A stretch of 64,000 nt of DNA from Plantactinospora soyae (GTDB taxonomy: Bacteria > Actinomycetota > Actinomycetes > Mycobacteriales > Micromonosporaceae): the NCBI RefSeq assembly GCF_014874095.1, contig NZ_JADBEB010000001.1, forward strand, positions 1,054,001 to 1,118,000, written 5' to 3'. A model generated the notes under the pieces. It was not told the origin of the DNA and ran no database searches. It saw only the letters and a list, made by a program, of their open reading frames with translations. Positions 26,815-34,876 of the stretch are shown here, piece by piece. The position numbers were made by a program, and so were the translations under genes. Position 1 is the first letter of the stretch. Every line of letters starts with the position of its first letter.

Positions 26815-27753
26815 ATGATGCGTGCGGTGATGTCTGAGTCATTTGGGGCGATGCCGGAAGTCCGGGAGATGCCGGAACCCTCGCCGGGTGGCGGGGAAGT
26901 GAAGATCGAGGTGCAGGCGTCGTCGATGAACGGCTTCGACGCGAAACTCGCCGCCGGTTACATGAAGGGCGCCATGGAGCACCAGTTTCCGGTGATCCTC
27001 GGTCGGGACTTCGCCGGAATCGTCACCGATGTCGGCCCCGGCGTCTCCGGATTCATGCCCGGTGAGAAGGTTTTCGGCGTGGTGTCCAAGCCTGGACTCG
27101 GCGACGGCTCGTTCGGCGAGTACGTCGTCGTACCGGAGGAGATCGGCCTGGCGCCGTTGCCGGCCGGGCTGGACTACCGGGCCGCCGGCGTGCTGGGGCT
27201 GGCCGGGGTGGCGGCGTTGGCCAGCGTGGACGCGGTGGCGCCGATGCACGGCGAGACGGTACTGATCTCCGGGGCGACCGGCGGGGTCGGGCACTACGCC
27301 GTCCAGCTCGCCGCCGGGCGGGGCGCGACGGTGATCGCCACCGCCGAGGCGGGGCCGCAGGCCGACCTGATGCACGAGCTGGGTGCCGCACACACCGTGG
27401 ACCATCGGGCCGATCTCGCCGCCCAGATCCGTGAGCTGGCTCCGAACGGGGTGGACAGCGTCGTGCACCTGGCCGGCGACCCGACGATGCTGGCCGACCT
27501 GATCGTCGCGGGCGGCCGGATGTCGTCCACCCTCGACGCGGACTCCGGACAGCTCGGCAACCGGGACCTGAGCACCACCGCGATCCAGGCGATGCCGGAC
27601 CGGATCGTGCTCGACCACCTCGCCACCGAGGCCGCCGCCGACCGGCTGCGTCCCTCCATCGCGCGTACCTATTTGCTGGACGAGGTCCCGCAGGCGTTCG
27701 CCGACTTCAACAACAGCGGCACCGTCGGCAAGCTCGCCGTGGAGATCAGCTGA
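26815..27753 (+). CDS. NADP-dependent quinone-oxidoreductase-like MDR protein
   Basis: 312 residues from the first of two consecutive ATG codons (26815), with GGGGAG upstream. It is a zinc-independent medium-chain dehydrogenase: substrate-side motifs GRDFAGIVTDVG and GEKVFGVV, then the cofactor loop VLISGATGGVGHYAVQLAA. Cys and Glu zinc ligands are absent, as in quinone reductases. It probably reduces quinones or enones with NADPH. It ends 8 bases inside the 3' end of the convergent Crp/Fnr gene. Confidence 0.9.
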   Translation: MMRAVMSESFGAMPEVREMPEPSPGGGEVKIEVQASSMNGFDAKLAAGYMKGAMEHQFPVILGRDFAGIVTDVGPGVSGFMPGEKVFGVVSKPGLGDGSFGEYVVVPEEIGLAPLPAGLDYRAAGVLGLAGVAALASVDAVAPMHGETVLISGATGGVGHYAVQLAAGRGATVIATAEAGPQADLMHELGAAHTVDHRADLAAQIRELAPNGVDSVVHLAGDPTMLADLIVAGGRMSSTLDADSGQLGNRDLSTTAIQAMPDRIVLDHLATEAAADRLRPSIARTYLLDEVPQAFADFNNSGTVGKLAVEIS

Positions 27754-28429
27754 GGCCGTCGGCGGCACGCGCGGCGAGCAGTTCGGGCGCCAGCACCACC
27801 ACGACGCCCGGCTCGACCTGGACCAGGCCTTCGTCGGCGAGGGTGCGCAACGCCCGGTTGACCGAGACCCGGGTCATCCCGATCGACTCCGCCAACCCCT
27901 GTTGGGCGCCGGGCAGCGGCACCCGCCGGCCGGTCCGGGCGACCGCCGCCACCAACCAGGCCGCCACCCGGGTACCGGCGTCGGAGAAGGCGGTACGCAC
28001 CAGGTCCCGCTGCCGCTCGCGTAGCCGACCGGCCAGGTGATTCAGAACGTGCCGGCGGACCGCCGGTACGTCGTCGATCAGGCGCAGCAGTTCCCCGGCC
28101 GGAACCAGCCGGTACCGCGCCCCGGTGGCGGCGATCCAGGTCGCGGTGTGACCGCCCCCGTCGAGCACGGCGCTCTTGTCGACGGCGCAGGGCGCGCCGA
28201 ACTCGCCGAGCCGCAGCCGCCGCCCGTCAGCCGTCTCGTGCACCCCGGTCAGGGTCCCCGCCTCCAGCACGATCAGGTGCGCCGCCGGCTGGCCCCGTAC
28301 GGCCAGGACCGCTCCGGCCGGGACGGTGCGTACCACCGAACGGTCGAGCAGCCGCCGGAGCCGTGCCGGACCGAGCCCGGCGAAGACCGGCACCGCCGCC
28401 AGTCGCGCCAGATCCGTCGCCGCCGTCAT
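27746..28429 (-). CDS. Crp/Fnr-family transcriptional regulator
   Basis: 227 residues. The N-terminal cNMP-binding beta-barrel (about 15 to 120) has the GxxP-like ATPG... pattern only in part. The C-terminal winged HTH is clear (LPGAQQGLAESIGMTRVSVN, then RALRTLADEGLVQV). The ligand is unknown, and there are no clustered cysteines for an Fe-S sensor. The divergent YciI-like gene starts 65 bases away. The perfect 22-bp palindrome between them is a good candidate for this regulator's own site. Confidence 0.9.
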   Translation of the reverse strand: MTAATDLARLAAVPVFAGLGPARLRRLLDRSVVRTVPAGAVLAVRGQPAAHLIVLEAGTLTGVHETADGRRLRLGEFGAPCAVDKSAVLDGGGHTATWIAATGARYRLVPAGELLRLIDDVPAVRRHVLNHLAGRLRERQRDLVRTAFSDAGTRVAAWLVAAVARTGRRVPLPGAQQGLAESIGMTRVSVNRALRTLADEGLVQVEPGVVVVLAPELLAARAADGLS

Positions 28430-28440
28430 CCTCCGATTGT

Positions 28441-28462
28441 CGCTGTATCAGCCGATACAGCG
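28441..28462. promoter_or_regulatory. Perfect palindromic operator of the Crp/Fnr regulator
   Basis: CGCTGTATC-AGCC-GATACAGCG is a perfect 9-bp inverted repeat with a four-base spacer. It lies between the divergent starts of the Crp/Fnr gene (28429) and the YciI-like gene (28494). Spacing of half-sites is like that of Crp/Fnr operators. Confidence 0.75.
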
Positions 28463-28493
28463 GCGGCCGGGCTGCCGGCCGTACGGTCGGAAG

Positions 28494-28772
28494 ATGATCG
28501 TTCTGGAACTGAGCTTCACCGACGACCCGGCCCGGCTGGCGGCGCGGCCGGCACACCGCGAGCGGCTGGCCCGGCTGCACACCGAGGGTCTACTCCGGGC
28601 GGCCGGGCCGTGGCGGGACGACTCGGGTGCGCTGCTGCTCTTCGACACGGAGGAGCCGATGGTGCGCGAGATCCTTGCCGCCGACCCGTACTACCGCACC
28701 GCGGGAGTGACCGTGGTCGGGTTGCGACACTGGCAACCGATCGTCGGCGACGTCCACCAGCCGGCCGGGTGA
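28494..28772 (+). CDS. YciI-like protein
   Basis: 92 residues from ATG 28494. The YciI/DUF1330-type dimeric ferredoxin fold is suggested by LELSFTDDPARLAARPAHRE, then RLHTEGLLRAAGPWRDDSG, and then LADPYYRTAG as in YCII proteins (HxxxxxxLxxxGxxxxxGP). The conserved His-Asp pair of active YciI is partly kept. Function in the family is poorly known. It is divergent from a Crp/Fnr regulator with a shared operator, so its expression probably follows that regulator. Its stop codon lies inside a tandem duplication. Confidence 0.82.
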   Translation: MIVLELSFTDDPARLAARPAHRERLARLHTEGLLRAAGPWRDDSGALLLFDTEEPMVREILAADPYYRTAGVTVVGLRHWQPIVGDVHQPAG

Positions 28773-28829
28773 CGCGGCAGCGGCCGCCCCGGTCAGCCGG
28801 CCGGGTGACGCGGCAGCGGCCGCCCCGGT
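28758..28829. repeat. 36-bp perfect tandem duplication across a stop codon
   Basis: Two identical 36-bp copies (28758 to 28793 and 28794 to 28829), each containing CCGGCCGGGTGA, with a partial third start after them. The stop codon of the YciI-like gene is in the first copy. Confidence 0.9.
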
Positions 28830-28911
28830 CAGCCGGCAGGCACCCCCGCCGGGGCCGGCTGGCGGAGGCGGGGCAGCTGGCGGGCAGCGGCGGCGGGTGG
28901 GCGTGGAGTCC

Positions 28912-29754
28912 TTACCGGCTGGGCTGTGGGACGCGGGCCTTGGCCGCCTCGACCGCCCAGTTGAGCGCGTAGTCGGCCACCTCTTCCCAACCGGCCTGCC
29001 CCACCGTGTAGTGCGGACGACCGGGGAACTCCTTGTAGCCGGTGACGGCGGTCGACCTGCGGTAGCGGCCGGCGGTCGCCCGGCTGATCGACGGCGGCAC
29101 CACCCGGTCTGCCCCACCCGCGACCAGCAACAGCGGTGGCCGCCGCTCGTTGCCGAAGTCCACCCGCAACGCCGCCCGGGGATTCAGGTTCGCCAGCGCT
29201 CCCTCGAAGAGCACGCCACCCGCCGCCGGTACGGCGTACCGCTGGTAGACCTGCTCGGATTCCTCCCGGGACATGGTGTTGGTGAAGGCGTAGTGGAACT
29301 CGTCCATGCTCAGCGGTACGGCCCGGTGCCGGTTCGCCGGGTTCCGCAGCACCGGCAGGCTGGCCTTCAGGGTCGACAGCGGCAGCCTTAGCACGCCCTT
29401 GACCGCGACCGACTCGATTCCGACGCCGGCCGCGCCCAACCCCCGGTCCAGCAGCATCTGGGTGAACGCGCCGCCGAACGAGTGCCCCATGATGATCGGC
29501 GGACGGTCGAGATCCCGGATGATCCGCTCGTAGTGGTCGACGATCTGGGCCGCCGTCAGTTCGGCGATGGGGCTGGAGTCCCGCCGCAACTCTTCGACCT
29601 CGTCGTCCATTCCGGGCCAGGCCGGGGTCAGCACCCGGTAACCGGCACTCCGGTACCGCTCGGCCCAGTGCTCCCAACTGCGCGGTGTCAGCCACAACCC
29701 GTGGATCAGCACGATGGTGTCGGGCGGGGTCGGTTCGGGAGGGATGAGGGTCAC
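28912..29754 (-). CDS. Alpha/beta hydrolase
   Basis: 280 residues from GTG 29754, five bases after AGGAGG. The oxyanion motif is LIHGLW, the nucleophile elbow is IIMGHSFGGAFTQ (Ser in GHSFG), the acid is probably in GGADRVVPPS, and the catalytic His is in GRPHYTVGQ. It lacks a signal peptide. Enzymes of this family hydrolyse esters or other small compounds. Its upstream neighbour on the same strand is the ABC-2 permease, 124 bases away, so it may be read through from the exporter operon. Confidence 0.9.
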   Translation of the reverse strand: MTLIPPEPTPPDTIVLIHGLWLTPRSWEHWAERYRSAGYRVLTPAWPGMDDEVEELRRDSSPIAELTAAQIVDHYERIIRDLDRPPIIMGHSFGGAFTQMLLDRGLGAAGVGIESVAVKGVLRLPLSTLKASLPVLRNPANRHRAVPLSMDEFHYAFTNTMSREESEQVYQRYAVPAAGGVLFEGALANLNPRAALRVDFGNERRPPLLLVAGGADRVVPPSISRATAGRYRRSTAVTGYKEFPGRPHYTVGQAGWEEVADYALNWAVEAAKARVPQPSR

Positions 29755-29878
29755 CGTGTCCTCCTGCGGTCTGGATGTCCGGTCCGGTTCACGAGCGGTA
29801 CCGGGCCGGCGTCTCCCCTGCTGGCGGCCCGGTACCGGCGCCGTGCGTCGGTTACCCCGGGCCGCCAGCCCCAATCTG

Positions 29879-30706
29879 TTACCGGTCGAGTCGGCGGTAC
29901 CGCCGTACGGAGAGCGGGAGGAAGATCCCGATCAGCAGGACCGGCCAGCCCACGGCCATTGCCACGGCGTGCTGGCGCAGCCACGAGTCCCCGCCCCAGC
30001 CCGGATTGCCGAACAGCTCGCGGGTCGCGGACACCGTCGCGGAGAGCGGGTTCGCCTCGGCGAGGAAACCCAGCCAGCCCGGCATGGTCTCCGGCGAGAC
30101 CAGGGCGTTGGAGAGGAAGAGCACCGGCCAGACCAGGATCTGCATCGCGACCACCGCCTCCGGGTTGCGCAGCACCAGCGCCAGGTGGATGCCGACCCAG
30201 AGCACCGCGAACCTGAGCAGCAGAAGCAGCCCGAATCCGGCCAGCGCCGCGCCGACCGTGCCATGCCAGCGCCAGCCGACCAGCAGTCCACAGACGACCA
30301 TGACGGCCAACCCGAGTACGGCGTTGAGCATGTCGGCGGTGCTCCGGCCCACCACCACCGCCGAGCCGGCCATCGGCATCGACCGGAACCGGTCGGTGAC
30401 GCCCCGCGAGACGTCGGTGGCGACCGCCGTGTAGGTGCCCTCGATGCCGAAGAGCATGGTCATGGCGAACATGCCCGGCATCAGGAACTCCCGGTAGTCG
30501 CCGCCGCCCGGCACCGACATCCCACCGCCGAACAGGTAGCCGAACATCAGCACCACCATGATCGGGAACAGCAGTCCGACCACCACCTGCACCGGTTGAC
30601 GGGCCCAGTGGACCAGGTCCCGCCGGGTGATCGTCCAGCCGTCCGCGATCGTCCAGCGCAAGCGCTGCGACGCCGTACGGGACGGGCTCGGGATCATGAC
30701 TGTCAC
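29879..30706 (-). CDS. DrrB-type ABC-2 transporter permease
   Basis: 275 residues with six hydrophobic segments (about 35 to 60, 72 to 95, 115 to 140, 145 to 170, 175 to 200 and 240 to 262). An ABC-2 signature is seen around LMPGMFAMTMLFGIEGTY and VSRGVTDRFRSMP, the exporter-type coupling segment found in daunorubicin-resistance DrrB proteins. The start overlaps the ATPase stop by 4 bp. With the ATPase it would export a hydrophobic drug or metabolite. No proof of substrate exists in the sequence. Confidence 0.92.
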   Translation of the reverse strand: MTVMIPSPSRTASQRLRWTIADGWTITRRDLVHWARQPVQVVVGLLFPIMVVLMFGYLFGGGMSVPGGGDYREFLMPGMFAMTMLFGIEGTYTAVATDVSRGVTDRFRSMPMAGSAVVVGRSTADMLNAVLGLAVMVVCGLLVGWRWHGTVGAALAGFGLLLLLRFAVLWVGIHLALVLRNPEAVVAMQILVWPVLFLSNALVSPETMPGWLGFLAEANPLSATVSATRELFGNPGWGGDSWLRQHAVAMAVGWPVLLIGIFLPLSVRRYRRLDR

Positions 30707-31728
30707 AGGGCCACCTTCCGTTCAGCCGAATTAGGAGTGATCACGTTCGAATCAGTGCCGGTGCTCGGGTCGGTGCCGGTGCTCGGGTCGGTGCCGGTGA
30801 GGTGCAGGAAGACCTCGTCCAGCGTGGGTCGGCGCAGCGCGATGTCCTCCGCCGCGATGCCCCGGTCGTCCAGTCCGCGTACCACCTCGGTCAGCGCACC
30901 CATCCGGTCCCGTACCGGTGCGCTGACCCGCCGGTTGTCCTCGTCGACTTCGGCGGTACCGCCGGTCACCCGGCCGAGCAGCGCGGCGGCGGCCGGAAGG
31001 TCGTCGGCCCGGTGCAGGACGAGGTCGATCCGGTCACCGCCGAGCAGGGTCTTCAGCCCGTCCGGCGTGCCCTCGGCAATGGTCCGGCCGTCGTCGATCA
31101 CGGAAATCTGGTCGGCGAGTTGATCGGCCTCCTCCAGGTACTGGGTGGTGAGCAGCACCGTCGTACCGGCGTCGACCAGCGCCCGGACGGCGGTCCACAC
31201 CTCGTTGCGGCTGCGCGGGTCGAGTCCGGTCGTCGGTTCGTCCAGGAAGAGCACCGGCGGGGCCAGGATCAGCCCGGCCGCCAGGTCGAGCCGGCGGCGC
31301 ATGCCACCCGAGTACTGCTTGACCGGCTTGCCTCCCGTGTCGGCCAGCCCGAACTGGGCCAGCAGTTCGTCCGCCCGGCGGTCCGCCACCGCCCCCGGCA
31401 GGTGGTAGAGCCGGCCGAACATCGCGAGGTTCTGCCGGCCGGACAGGATCTCGTCCACCGCCGCGTGCTGGCCGACCAGCCCGATCCGGTACCGCACCTG
31501 TTCGGCCTGGCGGGCCACGTCGAATCCGGCCACCTCGGCCCGTCCGGCGTCGCACCTGAGCAGGGTGCCGAGGATCCGTACCGCCGTGGTCTTGCCGGCT
31601 CCGTTCGGTCCGAGCAGGCCGTGCACCGTACCGGCCGGAACGGTGAGGTCGAGCCCGGCCAGGGCGAGCTTGTCGCCGTACCGCTTGCGCAGCCCCTCCG
31701 CCCGGATCGCCACGTTCGGGTCGTTCAT
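30703..31728 (-). CDS. DrrA-type ABC transporter ATPase
   Basis: 341 residues from ATG 31728 behind GGGGG. Walker A is GPNGAGKT, the signature YSGGMRRRLD and Walker B FLDEPTTGLD. A C-terminal DrrA extension (about 220 to 310) precedes a duplicated GTDPST tail that comes from an 18-bp tandem repeat at 30761 to 30796. The DrrA class exports daunorubicin-like drugs as DrrAB heterodimers. A divergent TetR regulator and a near-perfect palindrome sit upstream, giving a typical inducible drug-efflux module. Confidence 0.93.
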   Translation of the reverse strand: MNDPNVAIRAEGLRKRYGDKLALAGLDLTVPAGTVHGLLGPNGAGKTTAVRILGTLLRCDAGRAEVAGFDVARQAEQVRYRIGLVGQHAAVDEILSGRQNLAMFGRLYHLPGAVADRRADELLAQFGLADTGGKPVKQYSGGMRRRLDLAAGLILAPPVLFLDEPTTGLDPRSRNEVWTAVRALVDAGTTVLLTTQYLEEADQLADQISVIDDGRTIAEGTPDGLKTLLGGDRIDLVLHRADDLPAAAALLGRVTGGTAEVDEDNRRVSAPVRDRMGALTEVVRGLDDRGIAAEDIALRRPTLDEVFLHLTGTDPSTGTDPSTGTDSNVITPNSAERKVAL

Positions 31729-31773
31729 GACCACCCCCAAAATCATGTACGCCGTATAGAGTAACGAGCGACA

Positions 31774-31791
31774 TTATAGCGTACGCTGTAA
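31774..31791. promoter_or_regulatory. TetR-type operator between exporter and regulator genes
   Basis: TTATAGCGTACGCTGTAA is an 18-bp palindrome with one mismatched pair. A second copy of its GTACGCYGTA half-site lies at 31747 to 31756. Both lie between the DrrA start (31728) and the TetR start (31819), so they could control both directions. Confidence 0.7.
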
Positions 31792-31818
31792 AGAGTTCAA
31801 GTCGGGGAGAATGACGAG

Positions 31819-32646
31819 GTGACGACGGAGTACAGCGGCAGCGGTGACCCGAAGCGGAGCATGGAACTCCTCTGGGGTGTCCAGGACCCGCCTCGACGGG
31901 GGCCGAAGCCGAAGCTCTCGGTGGAACGGATCGTCCGGGCGGCGATCGAGGTCGCCGACGCCGAGGGACTGGCCGGGCTGTCGATGCGACGGGTCGCCGA
32001 CGAACTCGGGGTGACCGCGATGTCCCTCTACACCTACGTGCCCAGCAAGGCCGAGTTGATCGACGTCATGGTGGACACCGTGCACGCCGAGGAACCCCGG
32101 CCGGCCGGAAGCGAGGAAAAAGACGGCAGCGAGGACAACGACGGCAGCCGGAGCAATGGCGGCGGGCGTGCCGGGCTGGAGCGGCTGGCCCGGGAGAACT
32201 GGGCGCGCTACCTCCGGCATCCCTGGCTACTCCAGGTCGCGACGAGCCTTCCGGTGCTCGGCCCGCACCTGATGGCCAAGTGGGACCGGGACCTCACCGC
32301 CGTCGACGGGCTCGGCCTCACCGAGATCGAGATGGACCTCGTGGTCAGCCTGCTCCAGGACTACGTGTACGGGGCGGTACGCAGCGTCATCGAGGCCGCC
32401 CGGGTGGAGCAGCGTACGGGGATGACCAGCGAGCAGTGGTGGGAGACGTACGCCCCGCTGCTGGAGCAGGTGTTCGATCCCGACCGCTATCCCACGGCGG
32501 CCCGGGTCGGCGAGGTGTCCGGCGAGGAGTACGGCGCTCCCTCCGATCCGGCCCGCTCGTTCGAGTTCGGCCTGCAACGGGTGCTCGACGGAATCGAGTC
32601 GTTGATACGCACCCGGGCGGCCGAGCCCGACCGTCGATCCCGCTGA
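31819..32646 (+). CDS. TetR-family transcriptional regulator
   Basis: 275 residues from GTG 31819. The HTH is complete: LSVERIVRAAIEVADAEG, then LSMRRVADELGVTAMSLYTY and VPSKAELIDVMVD. The C-terminal ligand domain is of the TetR_C type paired with drug exporters. An acidic insert EEKDGSEDNDGSRSN (about 97 to 111) separates the DNA-binding and ligand domains, longer than usual. It is divergent from the DrrAB-type transporter genes and most likely represses them. Confidence 0.92.
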   Translation: MTTEYSGSGDPKRSMELLWGVQDPPRRGPKPKLSVERIVRAAIEVADAEGLAGLSMRRVADELGVTAMSLYTYVPSKAELIDVMVDTVHAEEPRPAGSEEKDGSEDNDGSRSNGGGRAGLERLARENWARYLRHPWLLQVATSLPVLGPHLMAKWDRDLTAVDGLGLTEIEMDLVVSLLQDYVYGAVRSVIEAARVEQRTGMTSEQWWETYAPLLEQVFDPDRYPTAARVGEVSGEEYGAPSDPARSFEFGLQRVLDGIESLIRTRAAEPDRRSR

Positions 32647-32669
32647 GGGCGCCGGACGGGTGCCGGTGG

Positions 32670-33788
32670 TCAGGCCGGCTCGACGAAGCGGACGTCGAGC
32701 GTGGACTTCCCGCCGGTGAGGAAGCGGAGCAGACGCTCGCCCTCGACCGCCAGCGCCTCGATGTTCACGCTGGACAGTCGGGCGAACGGGTCGATGGTCA
32801 GGGTCGCCGTACCCCGCGCGACGGTGGTCGTCCAGGTCCCGGCGGTGTAGCCGTCGAGGAGGATCGCGCGGGGCAGCATGCCGTTGCGGGAGGTGTTGCG
32901 CTGGCGGTAGCCGTCGGTCACGACCCGGCCGCGATCGTCGTACGAGAGCAGCAGGTTGTCGTAGTCGTACAGGAAACGGGGTGGCGCCGGAACGTCTGGA
33001 TCCGGCCGTACGGCGTCCGGCAGGTCGAACAGCTCGGCACCGTTCTCGTCGCGGAAGCCGACCAGCCGGGAGCCCATCCGCTCCACCACCTCGGCGAGCC
33101 GGGTCAGGCCCGACCAGACCTGCATGTCGCGGACCGTGGCCGGGCCGAACGCGGCCAGGTAACGCGACAGCAGTTCCTCGACCGGGTAGTCGTGGCGCGG
33201 CGCGGCACCGAGCCAGGTGTCCAGGCTGGCGTGCGCGGCGATCCCGGTACGTCCCCAGACTCCGCGCGGCGGCACCTGCACCAGCGGCACCCAGGCCCGG
33301 ATGCCCTGGGCGAGCGCCGCCGGATCCCGGTCCGGCCACCGCTGCCCCAGTGAGCGGCCGAGTTCGTCGAAGCTGAGCGGCCGTTCGTCGAGGAGATCAC
33401 GGCCGGCCGCGACGATGTCCTCCCGGGCCAGTCCGGTGAGCAACTTGCCGTGGTTGCTGCCCATACCCCGTTCGATCACCGGTTGCAGCAGGGGACGCAA
33501 GGCCAGCGCGTCGGCGGCGGTCACCAGGTGGATGGTCGAGCGCAGCAGCGCGATGCGTACGGCCTGGCGGCTGGTCAGCAACTCCCCGACGGCCTCCGGG
33601 CGACAGTCGCGCAGCCGGGTCCAGAGGCCGACGTACCAGGTCTGGGGTGTCTGGGCCTGGAGGCCCACCAGATGCCCGATCGCCTCGATCGCGGTGAGGT
33701 CCGAACGGTCCAACAGGAGCTGCCGGTGCAGGGTGGCCCGGTTGAGCGCCCGACGGTGCAGCACGGCCCTGGTCATCGTGATGGTCAT
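32670..33788 (-). CDS. HTH_42 winged-helix protein, AlkZ/YcaQ-like DNA glycosylase family
   Basis: 372 residues; ATG 33788, with another in-frame ATG at 33776. It belongs to the winged-helix DNA-binding protein family HTH_42, which includes the DNA glycosylases AlkZ and YcaQ/AlkX. The N-terminal HLVGLQAQTPQTWYVGLWTR carries Q44-A45-Q46, the QxQ catalytic motif reported for AlkZ-type enzymes. The conserved WG-containing and RDMQVWSGL segments follow in the body. AlkZ-type enzymes unhook interstrand crosslinks and act as self-resistance in some genotoxin producers. The location next to a DrrAB exporter makes that role worth testing. Confidence 0.82.
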   Translation of the reverse strand: MTITMTRAVLHRRALNRATLHRQLLLDRSDLTAIEAIGHLVGLQAQTPQTWYVGLWTRLRDCRPEAVGELLTSRQAVRIALLRSTIHLVTAADALALRPLLQPVIERGMGSNHGKLLTGLAREDIVAAGRDLLDERPLSFDELGRSLGQRWPDRDPAALAQGIRAWVPLVQVPPRGVWGRTGIAAHASLDTWLGAAPRHDYPVEELLSRYLAAFGPATVRDMQVWSGLTRLAEVVERMGSRLVGFRDENGAELFDLPDAVRPDPDVPAPPRFLYDYDNLLLSYDDRGRVVTDGYRQRNTSRNGMLPRAILLDGYTAGTWTTTVARGTATLTIDPFARLSSVNIEALAVEGERLLRFLTGGKSTLDVRFVEPA

Positions 33789-33871
33789 CTCCCGTCGGAA
33801 CGGTTTGTCGAGGTCAGACGTTAGCCCCGACCCCTGACACCGAACGGACCCGGTCGGTCGACCCACGTCCG

Positions 33872-33901
33872 TTGCCCATTCCGGCCGGTACTGGATATAT
33901 T
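33872..33901 (+). promoter_or_regulatory. Promoter of the SGNH/glycosyltransferase unit
   Basis: TTGCCC (33872 to 33877) and TATATT (33896 to 33901) are separated by 18 bases on the plus strand. The -10 box is unusually AT-rich for this region. The predicted start near 33908 lies ten bases before the operator. Confidence 0.55.
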
Positions 33902-33917
33902 TACCTCCGTCGCGGCA

Positions 33918-33931
33918 TGGGAGCGTTCCCA
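33918..33931 (+). promoter_or_regulatory. LacI/CebR-type operator before the SGNH/glycosyltransferase genes
   Basis: TGGGAGCGTTCCCA matches the CebR palindrome TGGGAGCGCTCCCA at 13 of 14 positions. Position relative to the promoter (about +10) matches that at the GH9 gene. Confidence 0.75.
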
Positions 33932-34055
33932 CGCATCCGACCAACGGCTCGGCCAGCGGATTCGGTCAGCAGGCTCGGCGGCCGGCTCGGCCAGCAGGCT
34001 CGGCGGGTCGGCCCGGTGCCGCCGGGGAGAGCGCAGCAAGGAGACGGCATTGACC

Positions 34056-34814
34056 ATGACCCGGCTGCTCGTGGTGAACGGGTGCAGCTTCGCCCGGGGC
34101 GCGGAGCTGGCCAGGCCGGAGCGCGAGTCCTGGCCCGCCGTACTGGCCGCGGAACTCGGTATCGACGTGGTCAACCTGGCCTGTGACGGCGGGTCCAACC
34201 GGCGGGCCGTCCGGACGACCGTGCAGCACCTGGCGGCGATCCGGGCCGCACACCGGCTGGAGTACGACCAGATCCTCTTCCTCGGGATGTGGACCGCGCT
34301 GAGCCGCAACGAGTACTACGACAGCGGAATCGAGGACGGGCCGGTACGCCCGGACCTCGGCGTACGGCCGGCGCTGCCGGAGGAACTCCACTGGCAACGG
34401 GTGGCCGACTGGAAGGCCGCCGAGGGCGACAAGCCGTCGAAGGCGTACCTCCGGCACCTGTTCAGCACCACGGGCGAGACGGTGAACTTCTTCGTGGACT
34501 GGTTGCTCCTGGAACACCATCTCGCCGGGCGGGGCGTACCGAGCCGGTTCGCCTTCGCCTGGGAGATCCTGCCGGACCCGATTCCGGCCGAAGCGGTGCC
34601 ACTGATGCGGGCGCTCCGCGCCGACCTGGTCTTCGGGCAGTTGCCACCCCGCCCCCAGGACACCTTCCGGGAGATGGTGTTCGGCAGGGTTCCGTTCGGC
34701 GACTGGGACCATCCGCTCCGGGAGGGGCACCGGCACTTCGCCGACGCGATGCGCACCTGGCTGACCACGGACGAGCGGCTCTGCTTCCCACTCGCCGACC
34801 GGCTCCACCGGTGA
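34056..34814 (+). CDS. SGNH/GDSL hydrolase-like protein
   Basis: About 252 residues. ATG 34056 is used here, but a TTG six bases upstream (34050) is better spaced from AAGGAG. The N-terminal LVVNGCSFARGAEL (Ser in a GDSL-like block) is followed by NLACDGGSNRRAVRT and a C-terminal GDWDHPLREGHRHFAD (Asp-x-His catalytic pair), the SGNH arrangement. No signal peptide is present, so it is cytoplasmic. It may be an esterase or deacetylase acting on a sugar. It is coupled to the glycosyltransferase by a 4-bp GTGA overlap. Confidence 0.8.
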   Translation: MTRLLVVNGCSFARGAELARPERESWPAVLAAELGIDVVNLACDGGSNRRAVRTTVQHLAAIRAAHRLEYDQILFLGMWTALSRNEYYDSGIEDGPVRPDLGVRPALPEELHWQRVADWKAAEGDKPSKAYLRHLFSTTGETVNFFVDWLLLEHHLAGRGVPSRFAFAWEILPDPIPAEAVPLMRALRADLVFGQLPPRPQDTFREMVFGRVPFGDWDHPLREGHRHFADAMRTWLTTDERLCFPLADRLHR

Positions 34815-34876
34815 CGGCAGGCACGCCGGTCACGGCCCGTCCCGTGACGGCAGGCACGCCGGTCACGGCCCGTCCG
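34811..34876. repeat. 33-bp tandem duplication at a gene junction
   Basis: Two copies of GTGACGGCAGGCACGCCGGT plus 13 more bases (34811 to 34843 and 34844 to 34876), differing at the last base. The first copy contains the SGNH stop (TGA) and the glycosyltransferase start. Confidence 0.9.
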
